Origin: Parelaphostrongylus tenuis
Taxonomy: Eukaryota; Nematoda; Chromadorea; Rhabditida; Metastrongylidae
Direction of reading: 5' to 3'
NCBI GenBank assembly: GCA_019055375.1
Contig: JAHQIW010005882.1
Coordinates: 62,001-126,000 of the forward strand
DNA: 64,000 nt
Within the stretch, counting starts at the first letter, position 1. Each line of letters starts with the position of its first letter. Under the pieces are notes generated by a model. That model was not told the DNA's origin, searched no databases, and saw only the letters and a program-made list of their open reading frames with translations. The position numbers and the translations under genes are program-made. Positions 1-11,400 of this stretch are shown piece by piece.

Positions 1-1250
1 ACCCGTTTCACAGGATGCACAGAGACTCTTCATTCATGCTGGTCTAAGAGTTGGAGAAGGCGTCACATCAGTTGATCCTGCCCCTCCGCTACGTTGGATG
101 TTTCAGCTTTTGATTTTAACCGCTTGTGTGACTACTTGAAGTAGCTGATGCCATGAAGATTCGGGTACCATCCCTTCATAACAACCCAATTTTGAATCCT
201 TTTGGGGGCAGGCAAGGCTTTTCTCGCTTTTTTCCAGTCCTTCAGCATTCATTCGATAGCCCGAATCTCAGCGATTCTAATACTTGTTTTGTTTTCTGAA
301 AAAACCTTTTTTGAACTTTTGAGGACCCCAAGGTACGTTTCGTAACAAGCCTCGCGACGTCTTATCTCGCCAGCTACTGTAATAGCGGAGTCACGTCTCG
401 TGGAAAGGGAGGCAGACAGCCAGATATTCATGCATAGGCTTGCAGGTTCTGCCTGAATGCCACCGAAAGCGGCGGCTCGGCGCCGCGACGTCGCTTGCCT
501 ATCAACGGTGGTCCTCAAGAGGTTAATGCGCTGTAGCAGCGAAGATATATTTAATTTTCACACTCGGCGTGCATCGTTGGCAAAACTTTTCCTCTAGGAT
601 TTCAGTACTCACTAGATAACTCTAAAAACGGCAATTTTGAAGCTATGGTTGTCTTCTCGTATGGCTTTTTTTTAATGTGTTGTAGCAGCTAAAAAAAGAT
701 TACGCTTCACCTTCAGCGCGCATTATCGTGCACCTCTCGAATCGCCCTGAACGCAGCAATCCCAAGGCCACCTCGAAAGGGCGCAATTTTCGTAACTTGT
801 CCTAAATTTTTTTCTCCGTTTCTTAGGAATTCTGAGGTTTCTTCTATTAGTATTGTGGAAGAGGTTCTATTGTGTCCTTATATGGGCTTGGCTTTCAATT
901 TTTGTTTCATACTGTCAAGTAAAGCCGCTACGAAGTCTAAGTTCAAGCCCAAAAGTGCGAAACGTAATCTTCTTTTTGCTGTTATTGCGCTATATGAAGA
1001 TCCTCCTAAAATCCACACTTTGCCCCAGAATCACTTAAATTCAAACCGCCAAATGAGCACTAGATTCTTGAAGGAAAAGCGAAAAAGGCCTTGTTTTCAA
1101 AGTATTGCAAAGTACGTTTCAGATGAAGATATTACCAAGATATGGCCAAGCCTCAAGCCAGTTGTCAATTTAGTTTCCATATTCTCACTACCTATGCGCT
1201 CACCATGGTGATAATGCCCAATATTTATTCAAATTTTTATATCGATGAGT
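1..1250. other. Gene-free stretch with dispersed repeat fragments
   Basis: No exon-like segment with splice signals or recognisable protein similarity was found. Pieces resemble repeats seen elsewhere in the window: a segment with ctgtagcagc-like and cttcagcgcgcat motifs near 665-725 recurs near 22,545-22,600. The open frames at 249-518 and 855-1211 are low-information and match nothing I recognise. Confidence 0.4.
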
Positions 1251-1257
1251 GTACCGC

Positions 1258-1535
1258 AGAAGTTAGGAGTTCCTGAGACCACACGTGGTCGGTAGTTCAA
1301 TCCCGCCGCGCCCAAAACTCATCAAGCCTTCCATCCCTCTAGGGTTGGTGGATTGGTACTAGAATTGCTTGAAAGGATAGTAGCACTGACGTGATAGATC
1401 GGTGGGCCACCGCGAGTCATTTTGAAAGCTTGATATGCATCGAATCTACCTCTAATGATGCATAATGAAGTCGAATGCATGGCGCATCTTTAGATTATGG
1501 TCAACGCCAAGGGATTAATCCCCTTAATAGCTCGG
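1258..1535 (+). repeat. tRNA-derived SINE, diverged copy
   Basis: It follows the window's main SINE consensus: a tRNA-like head with a B-box-like stretch, then a segment reading catcaagccttccatccctc, then gtcgaatgcatggcgcatc near the 3' end. The head is degenerate. The best copy, for comparison, is at 43,735-44,036. Confidence 0.7.
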
Positions 1536-1933
1536 CCTCCAAAGCACCTCCTAGACGCTTTGTCGCACTTGGCATGGTACCAGTGATTATGCCTTCACTC
1601 AAATGGATCCACTTACTCAGAAACGATTGAAGAAAAGGACTAGAATAGTGCTGGAATTTTGCAATAGAGACAGTGAAAGGTTGGGTTGACTTCTTGAAAC
1701 CTAACCCTCGTTCAGCCTCGCCATGTATTCTAAAGTCTAAAATTTTCTTATGACCCTTGTTTATGTGCTTTCTGATGTTGTTATCACATTATGTATAGGT
1801 TAGCCCTTAAATTGAACAACGTTTTTCGACTATAAATCATCGGTATGCGATTCTTCATTGTATGAGTGCCTGTAGCCGTTTCGATTTATTAGACTGAGGA
1901 GAAAGTTCCTCAACACTCGCTGAAATTTCAAAG

Positions 1934-2431
1934 TTAATAAGTAATTTCAACTAAATACAACAATAATTTTTTTTGAAAACAGCGACCATCTTCAATGACA
2001 ATCTTCTGACAATGATCTGCAAGCTTCCGGATCAGCTCGAAATCGTCATTCCGTAGACTTTGAATCAACGAAACTCTGACATGCCTTCCAATTTGACCAA
2101 ATATCACGAATCGGCGTCCGTGCAAGAAATGTCCCCTTGAGCGAAAATGCGAACCACAATCAGACGGCGCGGCATTTGGACTGTGAGTTGGGTGCGGCAA
2201 GACCTCGGCTCCCTCCAAGTCATCAAACTTTTCCGCAGTCTTCTTTGAGGTGTGAGATTTGGCATTGTCTTGCTGAACAGTGCGCGCTTTCGACGAATTA
2301 ATGTCGAGGTCTTTTTTTACGCATCTTGGACTCCAACTGCAGCTGTTGAGACTTTTTCCTTGACCTGGTACTATAAGATTAAAGGGAAAGGGGGTTGTAG
2401 AATTGCAAACTAGTGGAAAAACATGGGTCAA
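1934..2431 (-). pseudogene. Mariner-type transposase C-terminal relic
   Basis: The minus-strand frame encodes the end of a Tc1/mariner DDE transposase. Visible family motifs are QQDNAKSHT, carrying the second catalytic Asp, then VLPHPTHSPNAAPSD, carrying the third Asp of a DD34D-type core, then RSRGHFLHGRRF and a final DHCQKIVIEDG. About 165 residues are open, against roughly 340 for a complete mariner transposase, and no intact N-terminal DNA-binding part was found. It is a truncated, presumably dead copy. The family assignment is secure from the motif order. Confidence 0.85.
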
Positions 2432-2530
2432 ATATTTTCATTCTCAAAGGCAATACTTGTGAAAACAGAACTTATTTTTTCCTACATGTTCGCATACTCA
2501 TCGTTCTTATAAAGGAGAATTAAGAATAAA

Positions 2531-2830
2531 GCTGTCAACGCTAATCAATCCTTAGCGGATGCAGCATGCACTCGACTCCATTTGCAATTTCGTTTGAGAT
2601 GATGAGACGACTGATTGCCTTTGTAACCCTTACAATGATTCGCGGGTGGCCTAGCGATCTGATAATTCAGTGTCGCTATTCTTCGAGGCAAGTCTGGTAG
2701 CAATTTGATCCCGAAGGGATGGAAGGTTCGGTGAGCCTTGGGCGTGGTATCATGCCATCGGCCATCGATTGGTCGACCTCGTATCTGTCGCAGAGCACCT
2801 TTTAACCACTGCACCACACTCGCACTGCTT
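2531..2830 (-). repeat. tRNA-derived SINE, minus orientation
   Basis: The reverse complement follows the SINE consensus. The 3' tail motif (caacgctaatcaatcc, atgcactcgactcc) comes first on the plus strand. The tRNA-like head (cacctt...aaccactgcaccac) lies at the high-coordinate end. Confidence 0.75.
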
Positions 2831-2980
2831 CCCATTAACCGTGATTGACACCAACAACCTTTTATCTGTTGCTATGACAATTTTTGTGAACGTGGGAGAG
2901 TAAGTTATCTATTAGTTCTTACTTTTTTGTATTTTTAATCGTTGGATACTGCTCGTTCACTTAATGCTATTACTCCGGAG

Positions 2981-3051
2981 AAAGAGGTACTCATCGCCGG
3001 CACAAGGGTGGAGAACATCGAGGGTGAAGAGAACGCATTGCTCGGATACAC
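2981..3051 (+). CDS. Weak candidate exon, possibly CNNM N-terminal
   Basis: A short open stretch reads KEVLIAGTRVENIEGEENAL and is followed by a good GT donor (gtaaaaat). CNNM proteins carry an N-terminal extracellular segment with a loosely similar 'GxRxE' pattern, which is why it was considered for the CNNM gene downstream. The acceptor (ccggag) is poor, and more than 5 kb separates it from the next candidate exon. This is a guess. Confidence 0.18.
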
Positions 3052-3539
3052 GTAAAAATTTATTACACTTTTGAGTACAATTCCGTTATTTGAAAGGGTT
3101 TTTCAAAGGGACTTGATTCGTTGAACAGGAATCTTTCATAAGATCACTAGTAATCATTCAAATGCCTAAATCATTTTGGATCCAATAATATAATTCCTTT
3201 CTAAAAAGATCTTCTTACCCCGATAAATAAAGGATGAAGCGGTGTAATAATGAGAAGGAGTTTGCGTTTTACTCGCGACCCACGTTATCGCGTTTATAGG
3301 TCGTTGGACAGAGTTTTTTTCCATAAACGCTTACAAACTATTGCATAACATAAGTTTCAACAATCATAAAAACATATTTGCATTTTAAAAAGGTCTCATT
3401 CCAGTGTTGTAGCAAGGCAGATCAAATTACGTACCACACGCGTCGCTCGTATTTCTCGCAGAACAAAACTTATTTCTTGAGCTATTAGTACTTGGATGAT
3501 CAAACAGAGCTTTTTTATTTATTTAACCGCTTTTAGCTG

Positions 3540-3790
3540 AGGAATGATGTTATAGATATAGCAAATAATGTAAAGCGATATGCAAAACGTCTGTGTCACC
3601 GCAGGAGTCGAACCCGCATTTCACTATGTTGAGGACGCATACAGATAGATACGTTGTAGCATAGAAAGAGTGGTGACAGAACTGGCGTCGGTAGTACAGC
3701 GGGTCAGAACACGCATCCCATTTAGGGCGAAATGTGGATTCGAGTTTCGCTTGAGGCAAAAGAGTTGCATATCACTCTTTATCATTGGGT
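3540..3790. repeat. tRNA-like SINE, second family
   Basis: Contains gcaggagtcgaacccgcatt, an inverted B-box, and close by a plus-strand head reading ggcgtcggtagtacagcggg. It ends in atcactctttatcattgggta. The same components recur at 59.2-59.7 kb, so this is a separate tRNA-derived repeat family present here in a rearranged form. Confidence 0.55.
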
Positions 3791-3799
3791 ATATCAGCA

Positions 3800-5990
3800 C
3801 TTATTCGAGAACGTAAACTTCGGAAATCTCAAAAATGTACTAGGCCTTTGGCGCGTCGCGTGTTGTCGAGCTTTTTTTCGTTTTATTCAAAAATTTTTTA
3901 CCCCTTCATAGAGATTGCCTAGTGTTTTTGCTCTGATAATGTAGAAGAGACTCTACTCTATCGTTCTAATACAGGGGTTTTTCGTTTTCACCTGAAATTG
4001 CCAATATACTCACTACTGAGCCTTAGCCTAAGCCACGAAAAACATATAAACGTGTAGAGGGAAATCTTCGAGTATAGGAATCATATATTTTATTTGGATT
4101 TTTTGTCAAAGCGGAGAAAATCTTGAATGCAACAACAGAATTTGCACTACACATATCAATCGCGCTGCCGATCCACATCCACTCAACCGTCTTGGCGGCA
4201 AGCAATGCGCGGCATGTTTGAAGCTGTAAAACGGCCTCTTAACGAAAACACCCTGTTGGAGTCGGCGAAAGTTACTCTGTCGAATGAATACTAATAATCG
4301 GAAGGATAAGCTTTGTCTTGCGGAAAATACACGTGTGTGAATCAAGTTCTAATTTTTTACTACAATGCTGTTAGGAGGTTTTTTCTTTTTGAAAACACAT
4401 TGAAATCATCGAAATTTTCACTACCATTTGATCAGTGGTTCTCTGAGGTTTTTCGCTTTGTCCAGCGAAATATATTGGCAATAACGCGCGTTCACGTATG
4501 AAACAAAGCCTTACTTTCTACTGCTACAGCCTTGTAGGAAAGCTTGTTTAAAAAACAACTACGTTTTTGGATTCATAATCACCCGAGGTTTCCAATGGTT
4601 ATTGATAGTATAGGTTAAAGTGTTTGTCCAGCGAAAAAGGTCTTTTCAAAGAACCCCTTTCGTTAACAGATTTGTTATCATTTTTGATATTTTTCCAGTT
4701 ATTTCAATTCATTTTTTCAAGTATTCAGAGCGAGGCCTTTTCTGCTTATACCACTTTCAATAGTCATTTGATGGGTTAAGTCTCGTTGGCTTTAATAGTG
4801 TTCTTAGTTTTGGAGCCTGTGCATTATTGTGCCGTAGTAGTGATTTTGAAAATTCTTCGCGCGTATCTCCGTTATCTATTCGAAAAATTTCTCCTCCGTC
4901 TCCCAGAAATTTTTCGGTTTTTCGAACTAAAACTGTAAAAGTGACTTTCGTGTTGTCGCTATGGCCTTAGGCCTTCATTTCCATTTTATATTGTCAAGTG
5001 AATCTGCCACTAATCCTAAGATTAAGCAGCCTACGCCTAAGAGTACGAGATGAAATTTTTTTTTGCTCTTCCAGCAGTTTGTGAAGACCATTTCGAAAAC
5101 CAAACCTAAGTTTAAAGTCACCAAAGTTTATATTATTATAAGATTTCTAAAAGTATGTTTGAAGACAATAAATAAGCCTGAGCTGCCTCTGTGCCGTTTT
5201 TTCCCGATGGTTGCGAAAGCCCATCCACACAGTCATTCACACAGCATAGACGAGCAAAAACTGTGCGCCGAGTGTAGAACTCAATCTTATGTTCACTGTT
5301 ACAACGTAGTAAAAACTGTTAAAACGTCGTAAAAAGGCGTTTTTCTGAAAACAAAGAAAGTGTAAAATTGCCAAGATTTATCTATGGAATAGGAACTTAA
5401 AGTCCTAGAAAAGAGGAAAAGACCTTGTTCGTTAAAGCATGAAGAAAGTATTCCTATAGCCGGATGGTACCCATTTCTCACTGCTCATTATTTTGTCCAC
5501 TTGTTTTATCTTTGCATTCGAAAGTTCCTTTCTTAGTGCAAAATATACAATTACTTCTTTCCCATAGAGTTTGAGCTCAGAAATGGAAATAAAGTGTTTC
5601 ACAGACCACGAAAATCCTTCATTTCAACATTTTTTCTCCTTGCAGAAGCCGTGGTGTAAGTATTGTTTTGCCAGATCATCTTGTACGAGTTGTGTTATTT
5701 GGGTTTTGGCTCGATGAATTGCAAACGGTATCACTTTCAACCACTCTGAAGTCTGAAACTTCTACTATTCCTAAGTTTTCTCTGGCTTCTGGCATTTGGT
5801 TCCGATTTACAATCTTCGTGGGAAATGAAATAGGGGGATCTCATAGGAATCATTTGTTCAGGTTTCCTTCTCGGCCTCAGATAACTGTTCGGCGACGTCG
5901 CTCGTTTTCGAACAAGTTGATTTTATCAGTCAAACAGATAAGCGGGTCGTCGTAACCACACGTTTTCCTGAGTGCGTTAAACTTTTTCCT
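3800..5990. other. Gene-free stretch, dispersed repeats only
   Basis: Short T-rich repeat modules recur here (gttttcgaactaaaactg, gccttcatttccatttt, tccagcgaaa), similar to those near 850-1,200. I see no exon with family similarity or paired splice signals. The small open frames are not supported as genes. Confidence 0.35.
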
Positions 5991-6021
5991 ATTGATTTAT
6001 GAATTCGTTTGGCCCTCTGTG

Positions 6022-6435
6022 TACCAGTGGTCAGAGGTGCTCTGCAGCACAAAGACACATTTGGTCGACACTGAGACATCGTCTGGCTACCACGTATAGG
6101 CCAAATATGCAATTACTCACCTCTACCGATGTTAGATCTAGACGAATGCGGAACGTATCCCTCGCGATTAGCTTAACCCTGAGAGCTTTAGAGTTTTATG
6201 TCAACCGCGTTGCCACTCACTTTCCAATCTTATGTCTTTTTTATAGGACTCGTGAAGGTGAATTTTGTCGTTTATGTACCAAATCACGACCTACTCGACA
6301 CAGCAATAGGTCACCAAGAGTCACTGTATAGGCACAATGTGTATTCAGTGACAAACGAAATTAAAAATTAAAGACGAATGCATAGCGCATTCCTCATGGA
6401 TTGACCAACGCTGAGAGCTTTATCCTTGTTCTTTT
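6022..6435 (+). repeat. Two SINE fragments in tandem
   Basis: One SINE piece spans about 6,022-6,195: head gtaccagtggtcagaggtgc, then a body ending in aaccctgagagcttta. A second body piece spans about 6,285-6,435 and includes gacgaatgcatagcgcattc and aacgctgagagctttatcc. Both are on the plus strand and diverged. Confidence 0.6.
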
Positions 6436-7194
6436 ACCATCTTTCAATCTTTCTTGTGGGTTGTTACAGTCGGTACTACATTGGCACAGTATGTATTTAT
6501 TCGTAGCCAAACGCGAGTCCAAGGTTTTACCCATAAGTTGATAGATTCACAGATCTTTGGAGTAGTAAATTTTCACATTAGTAGTAATGGATACTAGAAT
6601 GAGTTAAAGGCTACTAAAAATTGAGTGTTAGTTCAGACCGCTGGCATTTAGCATGTCGTCTCTATACTGAAACTAATGTTCGTTGTCGGAATTGTTTATT
6701 TAGACGCTTGCTGAGCAGTGGTGTGATGTTGTAACTGCATATCTAGTAATGTTGTATGATTGGCAAAAATTTGAGCTTGGGCGGGCGAAAGCTCAACCAC
6801 CACTTCATTCTTTCCGTCGACGCCTGCAACCATTGCACGATAGGCGCTCCTGTGATGCTGTCACTCTTTTTGCGATGCCAAGCTCAGAATTTCAAATTGT
6901 ACGAGGAATCAACACTAAAACGTCTTTTTCAAGAAAAAAATTTTCAGTAAAAGAGAGGAGAGTATTATTTAGTCTTTTCATAAGTTTTGGCATTAGACCA
7001 ATAGACTTCAAATTAACTAACCGGAAGTAAAAGGAAGAAGAAAACTGGGAAACACGCGTGTATAGCCCTGGTGTACGAAGCTCGGGTTAGGCTTCAAACA
7101 TTCTTGAAAAATCATAATGAATGGTTATCGCGAGGTTTTAAAACACAGTCTGCCATCGATCAATAACCAGAAGTATTTAAAATCTCTTGACGAC

Positions 7195-7490
7195 ATTATG
7201 CGATGTGTACACCGTCAGCCTGAACACATTTCTGCCATCTCTCAGGCAACAATTAACACCCGATTATAGAATTCGTCATCCTCGGATTCAGAGCAAGTTG
7301 TCTATCCTTGACGAAGATGATTGATGTCTCGGAAATTTTTCTCGCTCGGGATGTGTTCCAACGATTGGAAGATGTAATAGCCTGACGGCGACAACTCAGG
7401 ACTGGACGAGGATTGATCTATCAACTGCCAGCTTAGTTCGGTCAACTTCATCTTTGTCAGTTTGATGATATTTAGCCTTGCAGCCATGAT
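7195..7490 (-). pseudogene. Mariner transposase relic, C-terminal
   Basis: The minus strand reads SSSSPELSPSGYYIFQSLEH, a decayed form of the mariner 'PYSPDLAPSDYHLFRSL' block with the third catalytic Asp lost. It continues SEKNFRDINHLRQG. After a frameshift it reads LPERWQKCVQADGVHI, the conserved mariner tail. Stops and frame changes show that it is dead. Confidence 0.75.
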
Positions 7491-8064
7491 ACGACATGTA
7501 TGCTCAGATTGGGTACCAAAAGAAAGCTCAGAAAATTTTCCTCAGAGCGGTATTGATTTGTCTCTTGAAAGATAGTGGAAATTTGTCCATTATGATGAAT
7601 ATTAATTGCTTCTGGTTAATAGATTAGGTTTTTATTGCCCTTTTGCCTAAACACATAAGAAGACCTAATATCATCCTGATTTGCGAAAGAGTCGCGGTTT
7701 TTCATGACAAGAGCATTCTGGGTCGATTGGGTAGATCATTCCCTAAAGTTGATATCACGCTACAGAGAAATCAAAATTATTTTTTTCGTGCTTGATAGAT
7801 CATTTTAAATAACTATCGTACCATGATGATACCCGTTAAAACGATTTAGGTAAGGTCAAATTTTGAATTTTGATGAAAAGCATCTTCAAAATTGCTGAGA
7901 TTCACTTGACGATTTTGGGGGTAATCAACGAATATCCTTCATTCATTCATTTTTAGTAGTCTTTTATAAGCGGTTAAATGAAAAGCTTTAAATAAAGAAG
8001 GAAAGGCGAAACTGAAGAGATCCTGAAGAAATCGATACCTTGTGTCCTAAACAGTGATCGCAGA

Positions 8065-8175
8065 ACAGGGGACGTGATGATGCAGTGGTTAGGACGCGCT
8101 TTCGCAAAGAATGAGTGACGCAATTAACTCCCACCTAAGGTTTACAGTCTTGCAAATTCTCGACATTATTGAACA
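8065..8175 (+). repeat. tRNA-like SINE head
   Basis: gatgatgcagtggttaggac resembles an A-box tRNA head. It is followed by a poor B-box-like stretch and then gtcttgcaaattctcgac. A relative with the same tail (gtcttgcatattactc) lies at 13,835-13,945. Confidence 0.45.
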
Positions 8176-8352
8176 AATAATCATGGTGTCGTACTAGCTC
8201 AAAAGATTTTAAATAAAGATGTATTATCGATTACACTGGGTTTCTTTCCACATTTTGAGCTTAAAGAGAGCAGGTGATCAAGCATTTTGAAATCGAAAGA
8301 TCATCCGGCAATCTATATCATGTTATTCCATAAGCTTTCATTCAGATTTCAG

Positions 8353-8417
8353 AATTCCGAACTCGAATCTGAACAAAAATCCTTCTTCGTCAATATTATT
8401 TTGCTTTGTGGATCCAA
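8353..8417 (+). CDS. Candidate CNNM exon just before DUF21
   Basis: Flanked by atttcag and gtaagttg, and 88 nt upstream of the clear DUF21 exon. Read in the phase compatible with that exon it ends SILFCFVDP and joins to IVSCLLALTGLFSG, so the hydrophobic run continues across the junction. Similarity to family members is weak. Support comes mainly from splice sites and phase. Confidence 0.45.
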
Positions 8418-11400
8418 GTAAGTTGCTTTGGTGTCGTAGTCTTGTCATTGAATGCTAAATTTTCACTCGCTGCGTGCGCATGATATTCATTGATTTAAAT
8501 GACAGTTGTATCATGTCTACTTGCACTAACTGGTCTTTTTTCTGGTTTCAATCTTGGACTAATGCCACTAACACCACAGGAATTAATGCTCATTCAAAAA
8601 GCAGGTAATTAAACGTAAAAAGTGTAGTTTGTTTGAGGGAGATGCCTAGGTTTAAGTGTTGCCATACCAGGAGCTATTCTAAGTCATTCGTACCACTGAA
8701 ATTAGTTAATTTTCTTTTGGCCACACTTTTCTAGTCGTTTTTCAACGAAGTTGATCGACAGTGAAATTTGTTCACTGCTAAATGGATGAGAATTGCATAC
8801 AACCAAGCATGTCCTTTTTTTGAATAGTTAAACCTTAAGGTCCATAGCTGGTTTTTTGCCAACCGATGATAATTTTTTGAAATTCCGGTTATTTGGGAAG
8901 GTGAGAATACTACTGGTTTATCGAAGAAGCTTTTTTCTTTCCATTTAACCCTTTAACGATTAGCGTTGATAGAGAGACGGGGTATCACGCCGTCCCTTGA
9001 GCGGATGCAAAGCAGACGGCTTCTGCATGTCCGTGCGCGCATTTCTGGCTCTCTGCCAGCTTTCCCTCGAGACGCGACGCCGCCACTGCAGTCGCTGAGA
9101 TTTGACGTCACGCAGTGAACATCAGAAAGATCCTCATGGTCCCCACATGGTTAGTAGTAACTGTGATTTTGTAAGAGTGTCCTTCAATTGTTAGACTCGT
9201 CTTTTCCACTACGATGGAAACGGAAGTTAATTGCTTCGGATTTCTAGTAAAATTTAAGCGTCCATTGGGAGCACTCCGCCTAGTGGCACAGTGATGTTCT
9301 CATCTGCAAAGAACACTTGTTCTATTTCTGTTCTTTTCGAAATGGGAGGTTCGACGACGAAAAAGTGACATAAGTGCACTTGGCAAGCGCCTTTGGCGTA
9401 TCTACGACACGGGATCTGTGACATAGCTGTGTAATTGAAAAACCACCGACTGCGGTTTTTTTTGCACTACACTATGAGTGTTTGATGAATTGAATTCTTT
9501 CGCAATTTTTTTGGGTTCTGTCTAGTATAAAGGGGTTGTGTGTGGCACAGTGGTTAGAGGGTATCCTGCGAAAGACGCAAGGTCGATGATTCGATCCTGC
9601 TCTAATTCGATCCTGCTCTAAAACTTACTAAGCCTTCCATCTCTGTGAGGTTGCTGAATTTGTACTAAACCTGCCTTGGAGACTGGCAACACTGACATGA
9701 CAGATCATTATAAGGGCCAGACATAATCATCACTAACGATGTTTGGTGAAGACGAATGCTTGGCGCATCTTTAAGTGATTGATCTACGTCGAGAGCTTTT
9801 TTCTTTATCTTCTATGGTATCGAAAGATCTGGCGGAGATGACCTTGCTTTGACAGGATATTTTTACTATAAAAGTGGTAAAGTTTTGATGAATAGGATAC
9901 ATTTTTGTGACGCTTTCATGACGCTAGTCGGGTGAGATTTTTGTACAGAACGGATCTTTGTTGAGGTAAACTTTGATAAATGATAGTGACGATTTCAATG
10001 TGGTCAATACAGAAGCATTCTTGTCCGGATCTTTCTTGTACAAAAGGATGATCTTCATGAAAAAATGTTGCGACAGGTTGAGTTCATCGTGGAGCATTTC
10101 CTCTTCTCATGCTTCAGAGAACCCGTGTAAGCGCAGTGAAAGTCTTACTGGTGTCTGTATGAGTTGCTCGACTATTATTAGGATGAAGAGCGACATTAGG
10201 CTAAGTGTAGATGTGTAAATATGGGAATAGAATGCTGACTAACGGCTCTGAAATGTAATTATGAAAGACTTAGCTCTTTGAGCCGGAGCGAGGCTTGCAG
10301 TAGTAGTAATTATTGTTATTGTTATTGTTGTTGAATTATTACCAGCAATAATACGAATCGTGGTTGATGTTTCGGCGAAGCCGTCTTCTTTAGTACAACG
10401 ACAACGGCTGCTACTACCAATCTGTCGCCGACATATAGAACTAAGTTTTTTTACTCATAAAAACTGACTTTGGTGCCGAGATTAACTCTTTTGGGATCAT
10501 GGACTCAACCCCCGGGTCTCTGACTCCGTCGTGCTCTGCTTAACAAAAGAACTCTGGGGCCTAAATGCCATTGTTAGACGCAACGCAACGGGGCTTAGAG
10601 GTCCAGATGATTTGGTCCGTGGTCCCAAAAGGGGTAAGAGGCAACTGGTCTTTCAAACCAGATCTAAGACGATTTAGAACCTGACTACTTGACAAAATTA
10701 TTGCACCGTGCGTAATCCACTTACCTACAACCACTCCGGCATACGAAGATGGTCCATCTCATTAATCCAACTTTTTCCCGCAAGAAATCTTTTTATAGTC
10801 GCTTTCAGCCAACTTAGATCAGCGCTTAGTGTCATATTCCTTGCTCATAGATGCACTAAATGCCTCACGACTAGTCCTGCTTTAATGCTGTTCTACTCGT
10901 TGAGTAGTATTGTTTATCTAATCGTTGGGGAGCGTGTCGCGCAATGTAAAAGTACCCCGCGTTGCACACGACGTCGATGGTTCGTTCACACACCCAAAGT
11001 TTACCATGCTTTCTATTTTTTCCGATTCGTTAAATTGGTGAAAAACTTATCTGGGAGGATCAGAGCACTGATTTGATACAGTGGTACCGCCAGCCACTTG
11101 CAAGGGCCAAACACTCCTTTGGTCATCTCCAACATTTCTTGGTGTGGTCGAATGCAGGCGCATTTCTTGGATTGATCAACGCGGAGAGCTTTATGCCTTC
11201 CTTTTTTCAATCAATGCTTACTATCTGAGCACTTTTAGGATCCAAGGCCGAACGTCAGTGTCCTGAGGTTATTTTAACCGCTCGAGCGAGAGGAAATCTC
11301 TTACTTTGTTCACTTCTTATTGGAATGTTCATCAATCTGTTCTGTTTTGCTTTTTTTTCTCCATAGTATCAGTCCACAATCCAACTGACTTTTGAGTTTT